In this document: piece after piece, positions 50,498 through 63,779 of the stretch
Layout: every line of letters begins with the position of its first letter
Numbering within the stretch: the first letter of the stretch is position 1
Assembly (NCBI RefSeq): GCF_019399895.1
Contig: NC_091867.1
Span: 10,987,501 to 11,051,500, forward strand
Direction: 5' to 3'
Source: Cardiocondyla obscurior
Taxonomy: Eukaryota; Arthropoda; Insecta; Hymenoptera; Formicidae
DNA: 64,000 nt
Notes under the pieces: model-generated
Databases searched by the model: none
What the model was told of the DNA's origin: nothing
What the model saw: only the letters and a program-made list of their open reading frames with translations
Position numbers and translations under genes: made by a program

Positions 50498-51829
50498 GTA
50501 AGCCGTTTCGAGATTAAGAATTATATTGTGCTTTTTCCGGCATTCTTAATTTTCTCTCTCTCTCTTTTTTTTTTTTTCTTAATGCTGTGAATTTCGACAG
50601 GGGATTTTGTATCATATCGATGGCATCCGTATTACTTAGAGTCTAAGAAAATAATTTCCAAATGAGATCTTTCAACGGATATTAAAACTGAAGTTTGCAA
50701 GTTACTTTCGCGGACCATTTTCGTCGGCTGCAAAAGTTATTCTTGTGCCCGTTGATTTTTGATAATTTATTATATTTTACCGCTATGAAATCGTCCAGGA
50801 ACATCAAAATAATCGGGAGAAATAAAACTTTGTATCAGACACGAATAAGTATGTGCTTTTTAGATTTTGAGAAAACGATCGCTTTGAGAGCGAAGAAACG
50901 TTTATCGCTTTTTTTCCCTGGCACTTATATATCGCGAGTCTTGCATTTGATGTACCGCGCGTCCATTGATCATAGGAATTTATGCAAAATGTAAAAACGC
51001 AAAATGCGTAAACGACGTGGCACACATGACTCAACCTTTCGCGAATCAATATGTGAGAAAAGCCGGTGTCGGTCAGCTGACAAGGCGCTGGGCGATATCC
51101 GGCAGGGAGCGAGGAATAAAAGGAGCGTGGGAGTGGCGAGAGGGACAGGAGGGATCGTAAAGACGGGATAGTATGAAGAGATCCGCTATTACGTGTTGCT
51201 GGTCGGCAGCATTTCTCTCGGTTAAACCTCTTATTTATTTACAGTATTTACACGGTGAATTTCCTCGGGGCTATATCGGTTTAATTCGTAGCGATCGCGG
51301 ACTTGATTAGATTATAGAATTAAACAATTACAGAGAAGGCTAATTTGTAAATATCTCATTAAAAAATAATTTTCAAGCGAAGAAGCGTCTTTATCCTCAA
51401 TATTTTCTCGAAAAACATCGGAATTATTAAGTACTTTTTTTAATAATAATACTGTTTATGCACACGAGGAACATAATGCTTATAATTTTTCGAAAAGTAC
51501 GAATATTTCGTTTGCGAACGTAACAAAGCACTTGAATTTAACATTTGGAAAAAGTAAATCTGTTCTATTACCTGGAAATTGTATAAGTTTTTGACTTAAT
51601 TTTTTCTTTTCTTTAAAAGAAACCTTCGTAGGATCCGAGCATTGTTACAGATCTTACGTAAAGAACGATATCGAAAGAAAATTGTACGTATCTCGAATTT
51701 TATTTTACTACGCGACTATAAATACAATATTAGCAAACAAATGGAATATATTACTGTTGTTCTTCCACTCGATCGTCGATTAAATGTCGGGACCAACAGG
51801 GCGTTCTACGAATTGTTAGCGAGAAGAGG

Positions 51830-52350
51830 TAGAGAATATGAAAAAGAGAGAGTGACAGGGAAAGAAAAAAGGATTAGGCAAAAGAAAAAGGAAGATGCGA
51901 GGTGGATGAGATTTCATAGAGGCTCGTCGCGACGGTTTGTACTCTCTCGAGAAGGTGTCGGGGACGCGAGAGGAGATTCGGAGGACGCGAGTAGAAACGT
52001 TGGAGGAGTCGAGGGAGATGAGGAGGGCGCGAGCGACGCGGGGAGGGCAGTTGCGACGCCGGGCGTCCGGTGATCGCGCCTTAAAAGGTCCGACGCCGCA
52101 CGCGCCCAGCAGCTGCCAGTTCTCCTTCTTCCTCTCTTCTTCTCCCTCTTCTTCCTTACTTCTCTCTCTTTCTCTCTCTCTTCCTCTTTCTTTCTCTTTA
52201 ACCCTCCTCCCCTCCCCCGTTCTGACGGCGCGAATGTGCCTTTCAAGTTTCTCCTTGCTTTTTTTTTTTTTTTTCTCCACACGTCGCTTCTTTCTTTTCT
52301 TATTTCTTTACGTCCTCCCTCTCTCCCCATCACCCTGTCTTTTATCTTGA
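51830..52350. repeat. Polypurine block followed by polypyrimidine block
   Basis: The plus strand is GA-rich at about 51,830-51,910 and again in patches to 52,050, then almost entirely C/T at 52,110-52,350. This strand asymmetry explains the long basic or serine-rich open frames here. Confidence 0.75.
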
Positions 52351-53393
52351 CGAATTACACCGCGTTGCGAGTTTTCTCGGCTTTCACCGATTTACTTGGT
52401 TAATCTGGCCCTTTCCAGCCACCTCCCCCCCCCATCTTTTCCCACACGTTGTCGCGGCTGCCGCCGATCAGCCTCCGGCATCGTCACGCTCGGCCCTCGC
52501 GTTCTGAACCGTGGCGGCGAGTATCGCGTTTCAAGTTAACACGGCAGGGTGCACGGCAAGAGAGAAAGAGAAAGAGAGGGCGAGCGGGAGGTAAAGAGAA
52601 CGCGTAAGAAAAGCGAAAGGGAAAGGGAGGTAAAACGCGCGTATGCGTGATTCACGCGTGACGTCTGCGACGTCGCGGCTGCACTTGGCTGCGACGATAT
52701 CTTAAGTTAGAGATCGGGTCCTCAGATGTCGAGAGAGAGAGATAACGGTGATGACCTAGCCGCTGCTCCTTTTATCGCTCGTATCTCTAAAATTTTAGGA
52801 CGAAATGGATTTTTTCAAAGGTAACAGGCGTTGATTTTTTCATAACGCTGTAAAGTGTATAGAATCTGATTGGTGAATATTTTTTTTAACATCCTCGCGT
52901 ATTAAAATGGTACGCAACAGTAAACTGCCGTGCTATTGAATTATGTATATTAATATCCACCGGCTGCTAATCTTTAATTTTTAATATTTAATTGCAAAAC
53001 GTCACTTCTAAGACAGTTGATAAAATTAAGGGTACGCCATCAATTTTTTTTTTTCTCTCTCTCCGCTTTTAATGTTTATTTTAGAATCGATGGGATTTAG
53101 GTCATACAGTCTGCAAGAAAGTCTAATGCGATCAAACATTAATATTTAATTAAATGAAAATGCTCGATACTATTTATGAAATCAGTTTTCGACTAAATCC
53201 GCTTTCCCGTTTCCTGTTTATCAAAACCAGATTGTGTCTCTGGCGTTTAGAAAAATTGGTTTTCTCTTTTTTATCGCAGGAAATCAGCGCTTCATTACGG
53301 AACAACTGATTTTGAGCCGCCCTCCTTCTCGCCGATTCATTATCGCGCGCGTAATTGTTTTTACGTAATTTGTACGTTGGAAACAACGCTCAC

Positions 53394-53430
53394 CTAATTT
53401 CTCCTCTGTTAAAGAGCCTTTAGAACGGAA
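53394..53430 (-). other. Candidate 37-bp microexon
   Basis: Acceptor ggtttattag and donor GTGAGC enclose 12 codons plus one base (FRSKGSLTEEKL). Both sites are good, but so short a segment can arise by chance, and its outgoing phase does not fit the 40.9-kb candidate exon. Confidence 0.2.
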
Positions 53431-56400
53431 CTAATAAACCTCTAAATTAATGCCGCGCAAGTAGGGCAGAGGCAAAGGGCAAAGATCTTTCTTTCAGCGC
53501 TTTTTCAGCTCGGCTCGCAAATGCGCAACGGAAGTGGTGGGCCGGAGAGAAACGCGTGCACCGCTATCCACGTATATACCCGCGCGCGCTCGGTTATCGG
53601 AATACCATGCTGCCAATGCGCTCGTGCAGCCCTCGAAAACCCTTTGGGCAGACCTCTCTCCCTCCGGCCCCGGTTTCACTCGCTTTGTGCCACCCGGCGG
53701 AAGGGTGCGGCGTGGCGTGGCGTGGCCTGGCCTGGCCTGGCCTGGCCTGGCGTGGCGTGGCGCCATGGCACTTGCGTTCAAGATGATCTCCGCTTGAGAA
53801 GCGACCCTGCAGTGCTCCACATTGTAATGACACTACGTCGTTAGCCCTTTGGCGAGAATTCGCACGTACAATATTACAGAAAGCATTTAGCGCCCTTAGA
53901 AACTTTAGACTTTAAAGAAAGTTTGATCAACCATACGTAAATTAAAAAAAGAAAGATGTTGCAGAAATCAGGATTGTATTTTCTCTGCTTCGTCTTCTCT
54001 TTCTTTCTTTTTCTTTTTTTTTTTATAGAAACTTTGTAGTGCAATTTTTGTCTTCCGAGCTTATTCGTTTACGGAAAGAAAAAGACAAATTTGTAGTTAC
54101 ACAATATTATTCCACTTTTTCTTCGTTAGAGATGCAACGTGGCAGCCTTCAATTACGTTTTCCAGGAATCTTTCCTTTTGTATTAGTGTCTGATAATAGT
54201 CTATTTCATTCACTTGGAAATGAAGCGCTAAATAAAGGAGAGTAATCTTTCATTTCGATCTCTTGATACGTTTCAGCTCATCTTGAATATTACAACGGGG
54301 CGTCAAATGGTTGATGCTCATATTTTCTCCTCATCTTTTCCATCTATTATTTGTTCCCGGCGGAAAAAAAAAATTATCTTCTGATTTTCTGTTCGATCGG
54401 TGAGGCGGCAGAGCGTGCATAACTGCGTAGCATCTTCCACGTGCTCCGGATGTGGAACATATGTGTGGGGATTTGACCGGCGAACTGATCATTTACGAAA
54501 TCCACGTGTAAATCAAAGATAATAATATTTCGAGTGTGTGCAAACGCCACACGGAATGCAATTTTCGTGCGCGGTGACTTATTAGCTGGACGGGTTCGTG
54601 TGTCTGTCGTTGCAAAAATTTTGTGGGAAAAAAAAATTTCTATATATATACATATCGTCTTCATTTGCTTACGTAATGTATATGCTAATTTCGGAATAAC
54701 ATCATATAAAGTTAATGTATTCATGAATGTACTTTTTTTTTTTTTTTTTTTTTTTCAAGGAAATTGGACTTTATTTCTCTCTTGTCGTAAATTTCGTTCG
54801 GCCGGTTCGTTCCGTATCGTGATTAACAATTCAAATGTCCAGGTAAAAAGATTCTTAAAATCAAGTGGAGAGTAAACTTTTGCTGCAATTGAATTTCTGC
54901 GCTTTCGATCTTCCGGGTGGTTCGCTACGAGCGAGGAAAGAAAAAGTCTTGTGTTTGCGCGAGTAGGTACACGACAGCGAACGAAAAAAGAAACGTCGGT
55001 GATAGCTCGTCCTATCGTATATCGAATGGAATTTTTCGGCTTACGAGAGCCTCGTGCTCGATCGGTGAGCAATATGAAAATCTGGTACCAAACGTATTAC
55101 CCCACACGTGGCCGCGTTGCCATCCGAGTGCTGGACATGTGTTCCTCGCTCTCCTACAGAGAGATTTTTCTCTGGGATAAAATTCGGCGCTTGGGGTTGG
55201 TCGTTGATACCCCAGTCTTTTCCTTAAAAAACCTTATCGTTTCGGCCAAGAACATTCTTTCCGCACTTTCCCGTTGCTCGCAAAGAAAAAAGAAGTAAAA
55301 TAAAAAGGTATTGCTCCATATATCGATCGATTTGTCGCAACGGTTTAGATTGCTTAGAATAACGCGTCGAGAATTAATTATTTAGAATCGCGATGGAATT
55401 CGAGCTCCCGTTTATAGACTCCTCGTCAATTGGAAGCGTGTTACAACGCCGTCGTACCAGAAGAGAGAGAATAATCCCCATAGGATACGACCCGTTTTCC
55501 AGGTAATCCGCTTGATCGGCGCGTATCTCGTGGATCGCAAGCGTATCGTGATTTCCGATATAGCTTCGGAAACCGAGTTAAATGCAGACGTTGTGTTCAC
55601 TTCTGCAAACGCATTGGGGGATGATATTCTGCTCTCGTGCCCCGGCAAACGAGCTGACGGATTTGACGCATAATGAGAAGATAGCGCCGACAGGGGGGTT
55701 GCTGCGGGAAAGGGGAGCACGGAGGTGCAGGACACGCGAATAAGGCCGCGCAATCTGAGGTATTACGTTGTAACGTAACGATGTTATACCCTGCAAATAG
55801 GAAGTAATAGTTATTCTGGGATTTTAGAGCCTTCCCGTCTTGTCAGACGCAAGGCCGAGATCTGAGGGCATTATAATTGCGCTCGGCAAAATTTCATTCC
55901 GCTCTTTTAATTCCTGGCTTTACTGTAAAAGCGAGCAATAATGAATTGCGCTCTTTCACTTTTTTTTTTTTTTTTTTATAATAACTACGTTTTAACGATA
56001 AAATGCATCCTGGAAACGAAACGCTGCAGACGATGAATCGACATTACTATTTGCGTAGCAACAAACCTGGCATAATCGCGCGCTTCTTTTTCTCATCAAA
56101 ATCTTTCTTTCGATTTCATAATCCGTTGAAATTAAAATTCCAACGAGCTCCATTAATAATAACCTTTATTCGAACCGATATCTTTGGTGTAACTTTAAAA
56201 AACACAATGTAACGTATAAATTTATAAATCGCTCTCCACTCGATGAGTTTTAATTAAAAAAAGAAAAAAAAAAGGGAAATAATTAGAAATAAGGAGACAT
56301 AATTTAAAAAGCAATCCCATAAGTTGTTGAAGCGTCTCTCGATATCTCGTAACAGACCGTAAGCTTCTCTAGGGCTCTATCGCGGGGATTTGACGGCCGT

Positions 56401-56512
56401 TGCGAGATGCCAGGCGGGAGTTTCGGCGGGAGCGGGCACGTAGAGCCTCTGGGAGAGCATGGCGCGAGGGGGTGAGAGGTGGGAACGCCAGGGGAGGGCG
56501 CGCGTCACTTAC
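53431..56512. other. Mixed-composition DNA without a supported gene
   Basis: It holds the GGCCT minisatellite at 53.7 kb, a T run at 54,732-54,755 and another at 55,961-55,977. Open frames overlap on both strands and show no domain. Confidence 0.5.
53708..53762. repeat. Pentanucleotide minisatellite GGCCT/GGCGT
   Basis: About eleven 5-bp units: GGCGT units at each end and five GGCCT units in the middle, giving a symmetrical arrangement. Translated it gives false Trp/Pro/Ala/Arg repeats. Confidence 0.92.
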
Positions 56513-56584
56513 TTGAAGCACGTGCTCTGGTTTCTGGCGGCTGCTCCTGCTCAACCTCAGCGACTCGGCCCTGGTGCTCGCTGC
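56513..56584 (-). other. Candidate minus-strand exon, 24 codons
   Basis: An excellent donor (CTTCAA followed by GTAAGT) ends an open segment. The nearest acceptor-like site (cgcccag) gives exactly 72 bp, phase 0 to phase 0, with residues including STRAESLRLSRSSRQKPEHV. An in-frame stop lies just upstream of the proposed acceptor, so the exon cannot extend further. The acceptor is weak. The phase is compatible with the candidates at 63.9 and 40.9 kb. Confidence 0.3.
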
Positions 56585-57134
56585 CTGGGCGGTTTAATTT
56601 TAGCCGCGAAGCTTTAACTTCGCCGTGTCATAGGACAAAGAATATGGCGCGTTGCACTCGCGCCAATATCCAGCCCACCCTCCGCCCCCTGCCCTCGCGT
56701 TCTTTTCCTTTTGCCCCTCGTCGCGGTCCCCTTTTCCTCTTCGCCGTCTCTCGCCGGTGTTGTACACTCGGTCCTCCGCGCTCTCCGCGAGATACGAACT
56801 TGATTTGCTTGCCGATTACCTTCGCCTAGAGACCGGTCTTGGCGAAGATCCCGGAGACACTTTATCGCCTTTCGCGCGAGTTCCTCAAGAGGTAATACCG
56901 TATCAATTACCTTATTTGCCGGCGCGCGATCGTTTCGTTATTAGGTAAAAGTTGAGGCGCGGCTTATGACTTTGCCGATGCTCCGGAGCATATTATCTAT
57001 CGTCAGAATTATTGCCGCGCGCGTAACTTTTACAATTTTTTCGAGCGATCACGTAATCGCATCGTTGAACGGAGAACCCGTTTAGACGCCGAGGCCGATA
57101 GCAAAAAGCGAGAAAATTCTCTGACGTATGCGTC

Positions 57135-57164
57135 GACTACTACTACTACTACTACTACTACTAC
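57135..57164. repeat. ACT trinucleotide repeat
   Basis: About ten CTA/ACT units in a row. Confidence 0.92.
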
Positions 57165-59939
57165 GGTTATCGGGTATATTAATTCACGCTGTCGTGTTTT
57201 TCTTAAATTCCAACCGCTACTTCTTGAAGAAAGAGCAACTGAGATATCGTACCGTGTAATCTCGTTCCTCCTGCTAGGCGTGAAATCAGCATTTTATCAA
57301 ACGTTACATAGATTTTCCAGCGCGAGAGATTTTTCCAATCGGTATTATTTCGAAAACACTCGGAGTAGGAGAAGAAAAAGAAAGATAAGCTTGAGAGCGA
57401 AAATCAACGTCCGATTAACCTGTCGTTGTCCAGAATCGCGTCAGCGAGACTCTCTATGGGATTTTTCGCCAAGATCCCCGGTTTGAAACCTAATCGCGGT
57501 CGGAAAGCTCGCGCGCGCGACCGGAATATATCGCGTTTACAGTGCGAAAGGCGATGACGTAGTTAATGCGTTCATCGATTAGACACGTGCGGCGGCTAGG
57601 TGCACGCTGCACCGTGTATGCGCGATTTATACAAAGCCACGTACTCGCCGGAGCGAGATGTAACGCTCGCGGCTCGGAACGTGGAAACTCCAGCGGAAAA
57701 CTCACGCTACGCGCTGCTACTTCGTGAAAGCGCGGGACGTATGGGCGCGAAGAATTAATGCCCGGCTAATTAAAAGAGTCGCGTACACGCGCGAACGTGA
57801 AAACGGCGTCCAGCGTCGATTCGCGACCTCTTGAAAAATCAAACCGTGGGATGGGCCGCTACACTTTCTTTACAAGCGAGTAATCGAGAAATCTGAACGT
57901 GACGACGAGCACTGGTGCTCGCGAAATTTTCCAACGACGGCTAAAGCCTTAAATTATTTATTTTTTTATTTTTTTTTTTTTTTTTCTACGACACGAAAAT
58001 GATACATCGCATTTCCCGTTATGAAACAGTCGTTATTCCAGCGTGTTCAAAGCACGAAGGTAAACGGTATTACAATTACGTAAAAGCCTGCAGGGATTTC
58101 GAGATTAAAGATCTCCGTCGCTTTTGAAGCTGGGCGTCTCGTCGCCGGGGAAAATATTTCGCGAAATTATTTTATAAGCCACGCCGAGAAAGAGAGAGAG
58201 AGAGAGAGACGCTCAGTTTTTGCGGCAGCTCGACCTTGCGGCATGCAATATCGCGACGGGGTTTTGCGTTTGGGTGCGAGTCGGCGAACGAGGCGGCTGA
58301 CCGAGGAGGCAGGCGGAATATAATTTAGCGGTGGAAGAAGTCACGGCGGCTTTCCCTCCTCGCCGTGCCGCGTCACGAGCCGCACGTGTGCGCGCGCTCG
58401 GTTGGGGATGCTGGCCCTCCTGGACCGTGCGGTGAACGCGGAGACGCGAGAGGAAAGAGACTGGAGTTCTCTCTTTCTAGAGGCAGCGGGCATACGCGGG
58501 CGGGCGTTCTCGCGACAAGGGAAGCTCGGGTGAAAGGGAGGAAGCGCGAGACGGAAAGAAGAGGGAGGGTGGAGAAGGAAGGAGGTTCGCGCAGCAGCCG
58601 GCCGCGCCGTCAGCTGCCGACAGATTTATCGAGTGGCACGTGCCGATCCGGAGCGATGTCGTTTTGTACTTTTCTGCCCTCGGTTGGGAAGAGCGCTTCG
58701 TCGGGAGGGCAAAAAGTCCCTCGGGATCACCGGCTGGCCCTCCTCCACCCGCTCGTAAACCGCGATCGGTTAGGTTGCCTTCGGTCGGCGCGATCCCGGT
58801 GTTCTTCCGCTTAGAACATTCCTCGACGACTCTCGCGGGGTTCCTGGAGCTCTCTCAAGAGAAAGAGAGAGAGAGAGAGAATTATGAAGCTGCCATTAAC
58901 GCTACGTGGACGTGACGCATTTCGTGCGTGTGGTTATTTTTGGTAGCGGCGTATGCTCGCCGACGGTTCTAATTAACGTTAGGGTCTACGGCAATGCGTT
59001 ATAGATGTACAGCTGAAATTTCAATGTAAAAAGAAACAGAATTTAAAATGCAATTCGATCGACATAGTTTCATCCTCGAGGATTTCAGCAAACCTTCTGA
59101 ATTGCATCTCGCCAGGATCGAATTTCAATATTGTTGACACGCGTAAATAATCCCGACACTTGTAACAAAGATAATTAAATAATACATATGTAAATCGCGT
59201 CCCAAGAGTAGAAACGTAAGTCACATAAATTGAAAATAACGTTTAACTTATTTTTTTTTTTACTTATTTTTTATTCCGCCATAGAATTGTCATAATTTTG
59301 ATTTCTCAACTGTTTTTCGTTGTCGATTCGATGGTTAATTTGATAGGAGATACGTTTCACACGATGAATTCAGAACGACATCTCGTTTCCGATTGTTTCC
59401 ATTTTATTTCTAAAAATCGGTAATTCTTCCGCGCAGGAATGCTCCGTTGGGATTTTTATTTCGGAGGAGGCACACCTCTGGATCGGTATTTCCTTCTCTG
59501 CTGCGCTCAGAGATTCGTCGAAACGAAAGAACATGCGATCGAAACGTGTAAACCGTAACGAAGGCTCAGCTTCAGCTGAAAACCACAACGAGCGCTAACC
59601 GAGTTTCGCCGCGCCAAGTTTTTACCGTGGTACAGATATCAGATATACGAGTATTATCGATTCCGGATAATTGGCGGCACGAACTTTCCAAGTCGCGCGT
59701 CCTCGCACGCGAATTAATATTTCCAATGGACCAATGACGTCGGTGATAACCAGCCGGGAGAAGAGATGTTACGAGACGACGGGGAACGGGAGCTGAAGGG
59801 ACGTATGGGAAAGATTTTCGCCGATGGATGGAAGAGAGCGTATTAAGAGTGACTTAAATTAATAACGCTCGCTATTTCGGAGTCGCTTCCAGGCACCGCT
59901 AACCCGATTAGCAGTCGAATGCAGTGGCAGCGGAGAGAA

Positions 59940-59941
<2 letters not shown>

Positions 59942-59971
<30 letters not shown>
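59942..59971. repeat. GA dinucleotide repeat
   Basis: About fifteen GA units. In insects such tracts can bind GAGA-factor-type proteins; that role is not shown here. Confidence 0.92.
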
Positions 59972-59979
<8 letters not shown>

Positions 59980-60108
59980 GTGAGATAACGCGGGCATAAG
60001 TAATTCATCGGCCGATCTCGCGGCGTGACTGGCTGGCTATGGTAGTGGCGCAGTAATTATGGAAACTTCGATGTTACGTCAGGCTTTATAATTGGACGGA
60101 TATCTGTG

Positions 60109-60131
60109 TCTCTCTCTCTCTCTCTCTCTCT
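60109..60131. repeat. TC dinucleotide repeat
   Basis: About eleven TC units, about 140 bp from the GA repeat and complementary to it, so the pair could form a stem. Confidence 0.9.
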
Positions 60132-62529
60132 TTTTCCTCCGAGTTTACGAGAGAGATGCTGCAAAGGGATGTGGGAGACGGCGGATTCGGTGTCACGAAT
60201 CACATTATGTCACGTCAGTCACGGATCGGTACAAGTTTTCTCTCTCTGTCGCTCTGGAATCGCGCGATTCGATTTATACACCCAGGCTTTGCTAAATAAA
60301 ATACCGTAGCCCGCCGCTTAACGCTAGTTAACCATTACTTAATGACGCTAACCGTCATTTTCGACTCCCAGCGCTGTCGAGCAAAGATATTATGCCGCTT
60401 CTGTGGAAACCTACTCCCGCGCGACAATTATTTAATTATTCCCCCCTCGAAGATACGTAAACTGAATTTGCGAAGCGTGATCCACGCTTGCCGCGATCAC
60501 TCGTACACGATGGCCGATATAATTTCATATTTATACGAAGCACACCCCGGATTTACACCGGATGTTGATTCTGAACTGTCGATACCGATATTGTAATAAA
60601 CAACCGTACAGCCCTATAATATTATTAATAGCATCCGTCACAATTTTGAAACTCTACGGGTTTATATTGTTATCAATTACTTGCCAATAAGGGATAGCTT
60701 ATTATTTAATTATTTAGAAAGACTTGAAAGTTAAAGATTTTCTTAAATTATCAGGTCAGGAGACGAGAATAGCTGGTGCTTTAGCAGAAATTTAATTCAA
60801 AGTTGGCTCGACGTGAAATTCGGCTTCGTAGATTAAAAGACCACGACGAATGGTTGGTCTTTTACAAAATTTAAGTTGAGGTAAAAAAAAAAAAAAAAAA
60901 ATTTCAGACCCGTCACAAAATTTGTACATGAAATGCAGCAACGATTGGAATATTTAAATTAAACGTCAGCGATTATATAGATGAGGTTTCTCGTCGCCGT
61001 TTAATGCATGCGTTCGTGATTTTCATTTTTACAAGCAGTTAATGATTCACTGCGATGATTAATTGTAAATTCTATTGAACGGTGCCGTCTAAAATATTCT
61101 CGATGTAACGCAATAAAAAAAAAAATAATTTTGTACGCGTGTATTTCGATGTAAGCTGCAACGAATTAGAGATTTATATGATTTCAGCGAGCATCTTTTT
61201 TTTTTATCTCGTTGCCAGCTTCGATGCGTTATGCCTTCAGAAACGCGGTATTTGATGTAGAGGAGATCAATGCCGTTTCAGTTAACGCGCGACGTGACAT
61301 CATTTTCGCGTCATACCGTTAAAATGCAAGCTATTATACGTTCTCTCGCAGTTTTCTTTCCCTGAAACGATTTCCGATGAAAGTATCGCCCGCTCACTTT
61401 TTTCTTTGCGCCTGTAAAAACTTACAACTTGTTAGTGTTAACTTTTTTTATGATTTTAATCGTCTATGAAAATGATATTGCCCTCCCTCTTCCCCCTTTT
61501 TTTATTTTTTTTTTTATTAAAACTGCTTCGCTTTTATAATTTTATCCCTTTAATCAGAATTGCGGCGCACAAAGATTTCGTTGGGTGCACGTTGATGAAA
61601 TTTCTCTAGGAACGCCGGAATTTTGCACGGCACCTGACCAAACAACCCGGACTCCCCGTCGTTCTCGCTCGAGGCCGCAATCGATTGCGGGAGTTCTGGA
61701 TCTCTCGGCTTCGCAGATCCTTCGCACAATACCGTTGCGCTTGCCTCTATATTGCGAAAACACAGCACAAATAACTCCTTTCAGAAAAGTTGCATGTCAC
61801 GCCTTGTTTTCCCGTCGCCAGTAAGTAATTACGATATTTAGTTTAACGCAGGCATATTAAACAAGCAGATAACGTAAAGAGAATGATTAAAAAATTAGAT
61901 TCTGCGGTTTGCGAAGCCTTATAAGGTGGAGTAAACAAATCTGTCGTCGAGTCGTGTTATTCGAAGGTGTAGCTGTGCATTTTCAAATTTATTACACAAT
62001 AATATCAGTGACAATACCGATGAGTTGACATTTCGATGCTGCAGATACACGAAAATTCACACGTACATACGTATTTACGGTAGGGGGAAACGTACCGTTG
62101 AAACGAGCGAGAAAAATTATTTCGCATCGTGCAGCAGGGAATCTAGAAACGAACATGGCGAGATAAATTTCACAATTTTCCGTGTAAATTTTTTAACAGT
62201 TTACAATTACCCCGTTAGTTCATTTTCACTGTTGCAAATTCAATTTTAATAATTTATCAACTCCGCTTCAAATACCTAATGTTTAACGCTAGCTAAATGG
62301 ATCTTACGAGTCGCTTGGTTGGTTGCTTCAGTCTTGTTCGACAATTATTTTATTACGTTTTCGTCAAGTACATTTTCCTGTATCTGTAACATCGAAAAGC
62401 GGACTCACCGAGATTATACTGATTTCGGTTTTCGATCTCTTTGAGTTATGAGGACCGCCATGATTGCGCGACGCGAGATGCTATCCTCGTGCTTCTTCAT
62501 GGTCGTCGTCGCGGCGCGTCTTCATGGTC

Positions 62530-62553
62530 GTCTTCTTCTTCTTCTTCTTCTTC
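62530..62553. repeat. TCT trinucleotide repeat
   Basis: About eight TCT units, first of a cluster of triplet repeats. Confidence 0.9.
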
Positions 62554-62598
62554 GTCATGTTGGCGATCGTCTTGCACGTCGGTTAGGTTAGCCATCGT

Positions 62599-62623
62599 CT
62601 TCGTCGTCGTCGTCGTCGTCGTT
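62599..62623. repeat. CGT trinucleotide repeat
   Basis: About eight CGT units within 50 bp of the preceding triplet repeat. Confidence 0.9.
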
Positions 62624-62800
62624 GCTCTCGTCGAGGTTCGCGCCGTTGGTTGGGTGTCGTCGGAAGAGAGGTGGGCCGTTCTTGCGCGCACACATCCGAT
62701 CACTCGTGCACCCGCACACACATACACACCCGCAATCTCTCCATCTCTTCTTCTCGTCGCGTTCCTCCACCCCACGGGGAAAAGGGGCGCTCCTATATCG

Positions 62801-62869
62801 GTGGTATTTTGGTTTTGGCTCGGCTCGGCCCGCGGCAGTTCTGGGAGTGGAGTTCTAAAAACAGCAGAG
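62801..62869 (+). other. Candidate non-coding first exon ending in a strong donor
   Basis: The segment ends in CAGAG followed by GTAAGT at 62,870, a near-ideal plus-strand donor. No long frame crosses it, so it would be a 5' untranslated exon of a gene running out of the window to the right. The upstream limit is not known; the start given is nominal. Confidence 0.3.
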
Positions 62870-62912
62870 GTAAGTCCTGCCTGCCGCTGCTAAGCAGCTG
62901 CCCGCTTGCTTC

Positions 62913-62954
<42 letters not shown>
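62913..62954. repeat. TCA trinucleotide repeat
   Basis: Fourteen TCA units just downstream of the donor at 62,870. It yields false poly-His, poly-Ser or poly-Asp in different frames. Confidence 0.93.
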
Positions 62955-63779
62955 GGCGCGTCGCGATCTCGCGAATCTCCGGTCTCGCGATCGCCGTCGT
63001 GATTCTTCTGGTACCGTTATCGCAAACGTTGTCCGTCTCATCGTCATCGGTATCGTGGTTCCCGTATATAGCTTCCGAACCCGAGCTTCGACGTGCGCGA
63101 ATTCGCCATCTTCGCGGCCGCCTTCTTCCTCTTTCGGTTTTCTTTATCCTGAAGAAGAAACCGCGCGACACCGATCGAAAACCGAGCCCACGGCACTTTT
63201 GCGACTACCCGTGGCGATCGCCTCGCCGCGTCTACTTATAATACACACCCGCTCTCTCGCTTCCGATGGCGGTTTACTAATTCAGCTTACTACCCAGAAC
63301 CCACCCGGTCAACCTTCTTTTAGGCACCACCCTGCCTGCGGCGACGAGCGCACCTCTTCTTGCCCTGCGCGCATCCCGGCGTCCACGGATTTATTTCTTC
63401 GCGCGCGGGAATTATTTTTGGTGTCTTTTCCCGCGGTTTGTTAATATACACCCGCCGGTTCGCCCGCTTCTCGATCCACCTCTCATTCGTTCACCCTCTC
63501 TTTCTCTCTCTTTCTCTCTCCCTCGTCCTCGTGCACCCCCGTATTACTCTCCCGTGAAGATTACTCTCTTTCCCTCGCGACGGTCCTCGACGCTAAAATC
63601 GTAACGAGAGACGTCTCGCGCTATAGGTACTCAAGCTTTTAGTCGCTTTGCCGCGAGCACTGTGCGCGCTTTCATTCGCCTGATAGGATTCGCCAGGACG
63701 CCTCAGTTTCCCTGACTCGTAATCGATTTCAGCGGAGCCCGGTCGATCTAATTGTAAGATCGACGCACAATCCGGCCTC

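Larger units (their letters stand above)
46637..53393. other. Intronic or intergenic DNA with scattered GC-rich blocks
   Basis: No recognisable gene. It contains an AAC-G repeat near 48,889-48,910, a GCC repeat at 49,033, a TC tract at about 49,136-49,155, a purine-rich strand from 51,830 to 51,910 and a pyrimidine-rich strand from 52,110 to 52,350. A short exon-like pattern lies at 50453-50497. Confidence 0.5.
56585..62800. other. GC-variable DNA, simple repeats, no supported gene
   Basis: CpG-rich patches (56.6-56.9, 57.5-57.8 and 58.2-58.9 kb) lie in AT-richer DNA. Repeats include ACT at 57.1 kb, GA at 58.2 and 59.9 kb, TC at 60.1 kb and several triplet repeats from 62.5 kb. A cysteine-containing open frame at 60,342-60,596 has a CRFCG phrase but no further zinc-finger spacing. 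Confidence 0.5.

Noticed and set aside
53494..53844. Trp/Pro/Ala-rich frames at 53.5-53.8 kb
   Set aside because: These are translations of the GGCCT/GGCGT minisatellite in all frames.
60342..60596. 84-codon frame with CRFCG, possible zinc-finger-associated domain
   Set aside because: Only the first cysteine pair fits. The spacing of later Cys/His residues does not match a ZAD or C2H2 finger, and no splice sites support it.
62441..63444. Poly-Ser, poly-His and poly-Asp frames at 62.4-63.4 kb
   Set aside because: These are translations of TCT, CGT and TCA repeats and appear on both strands.
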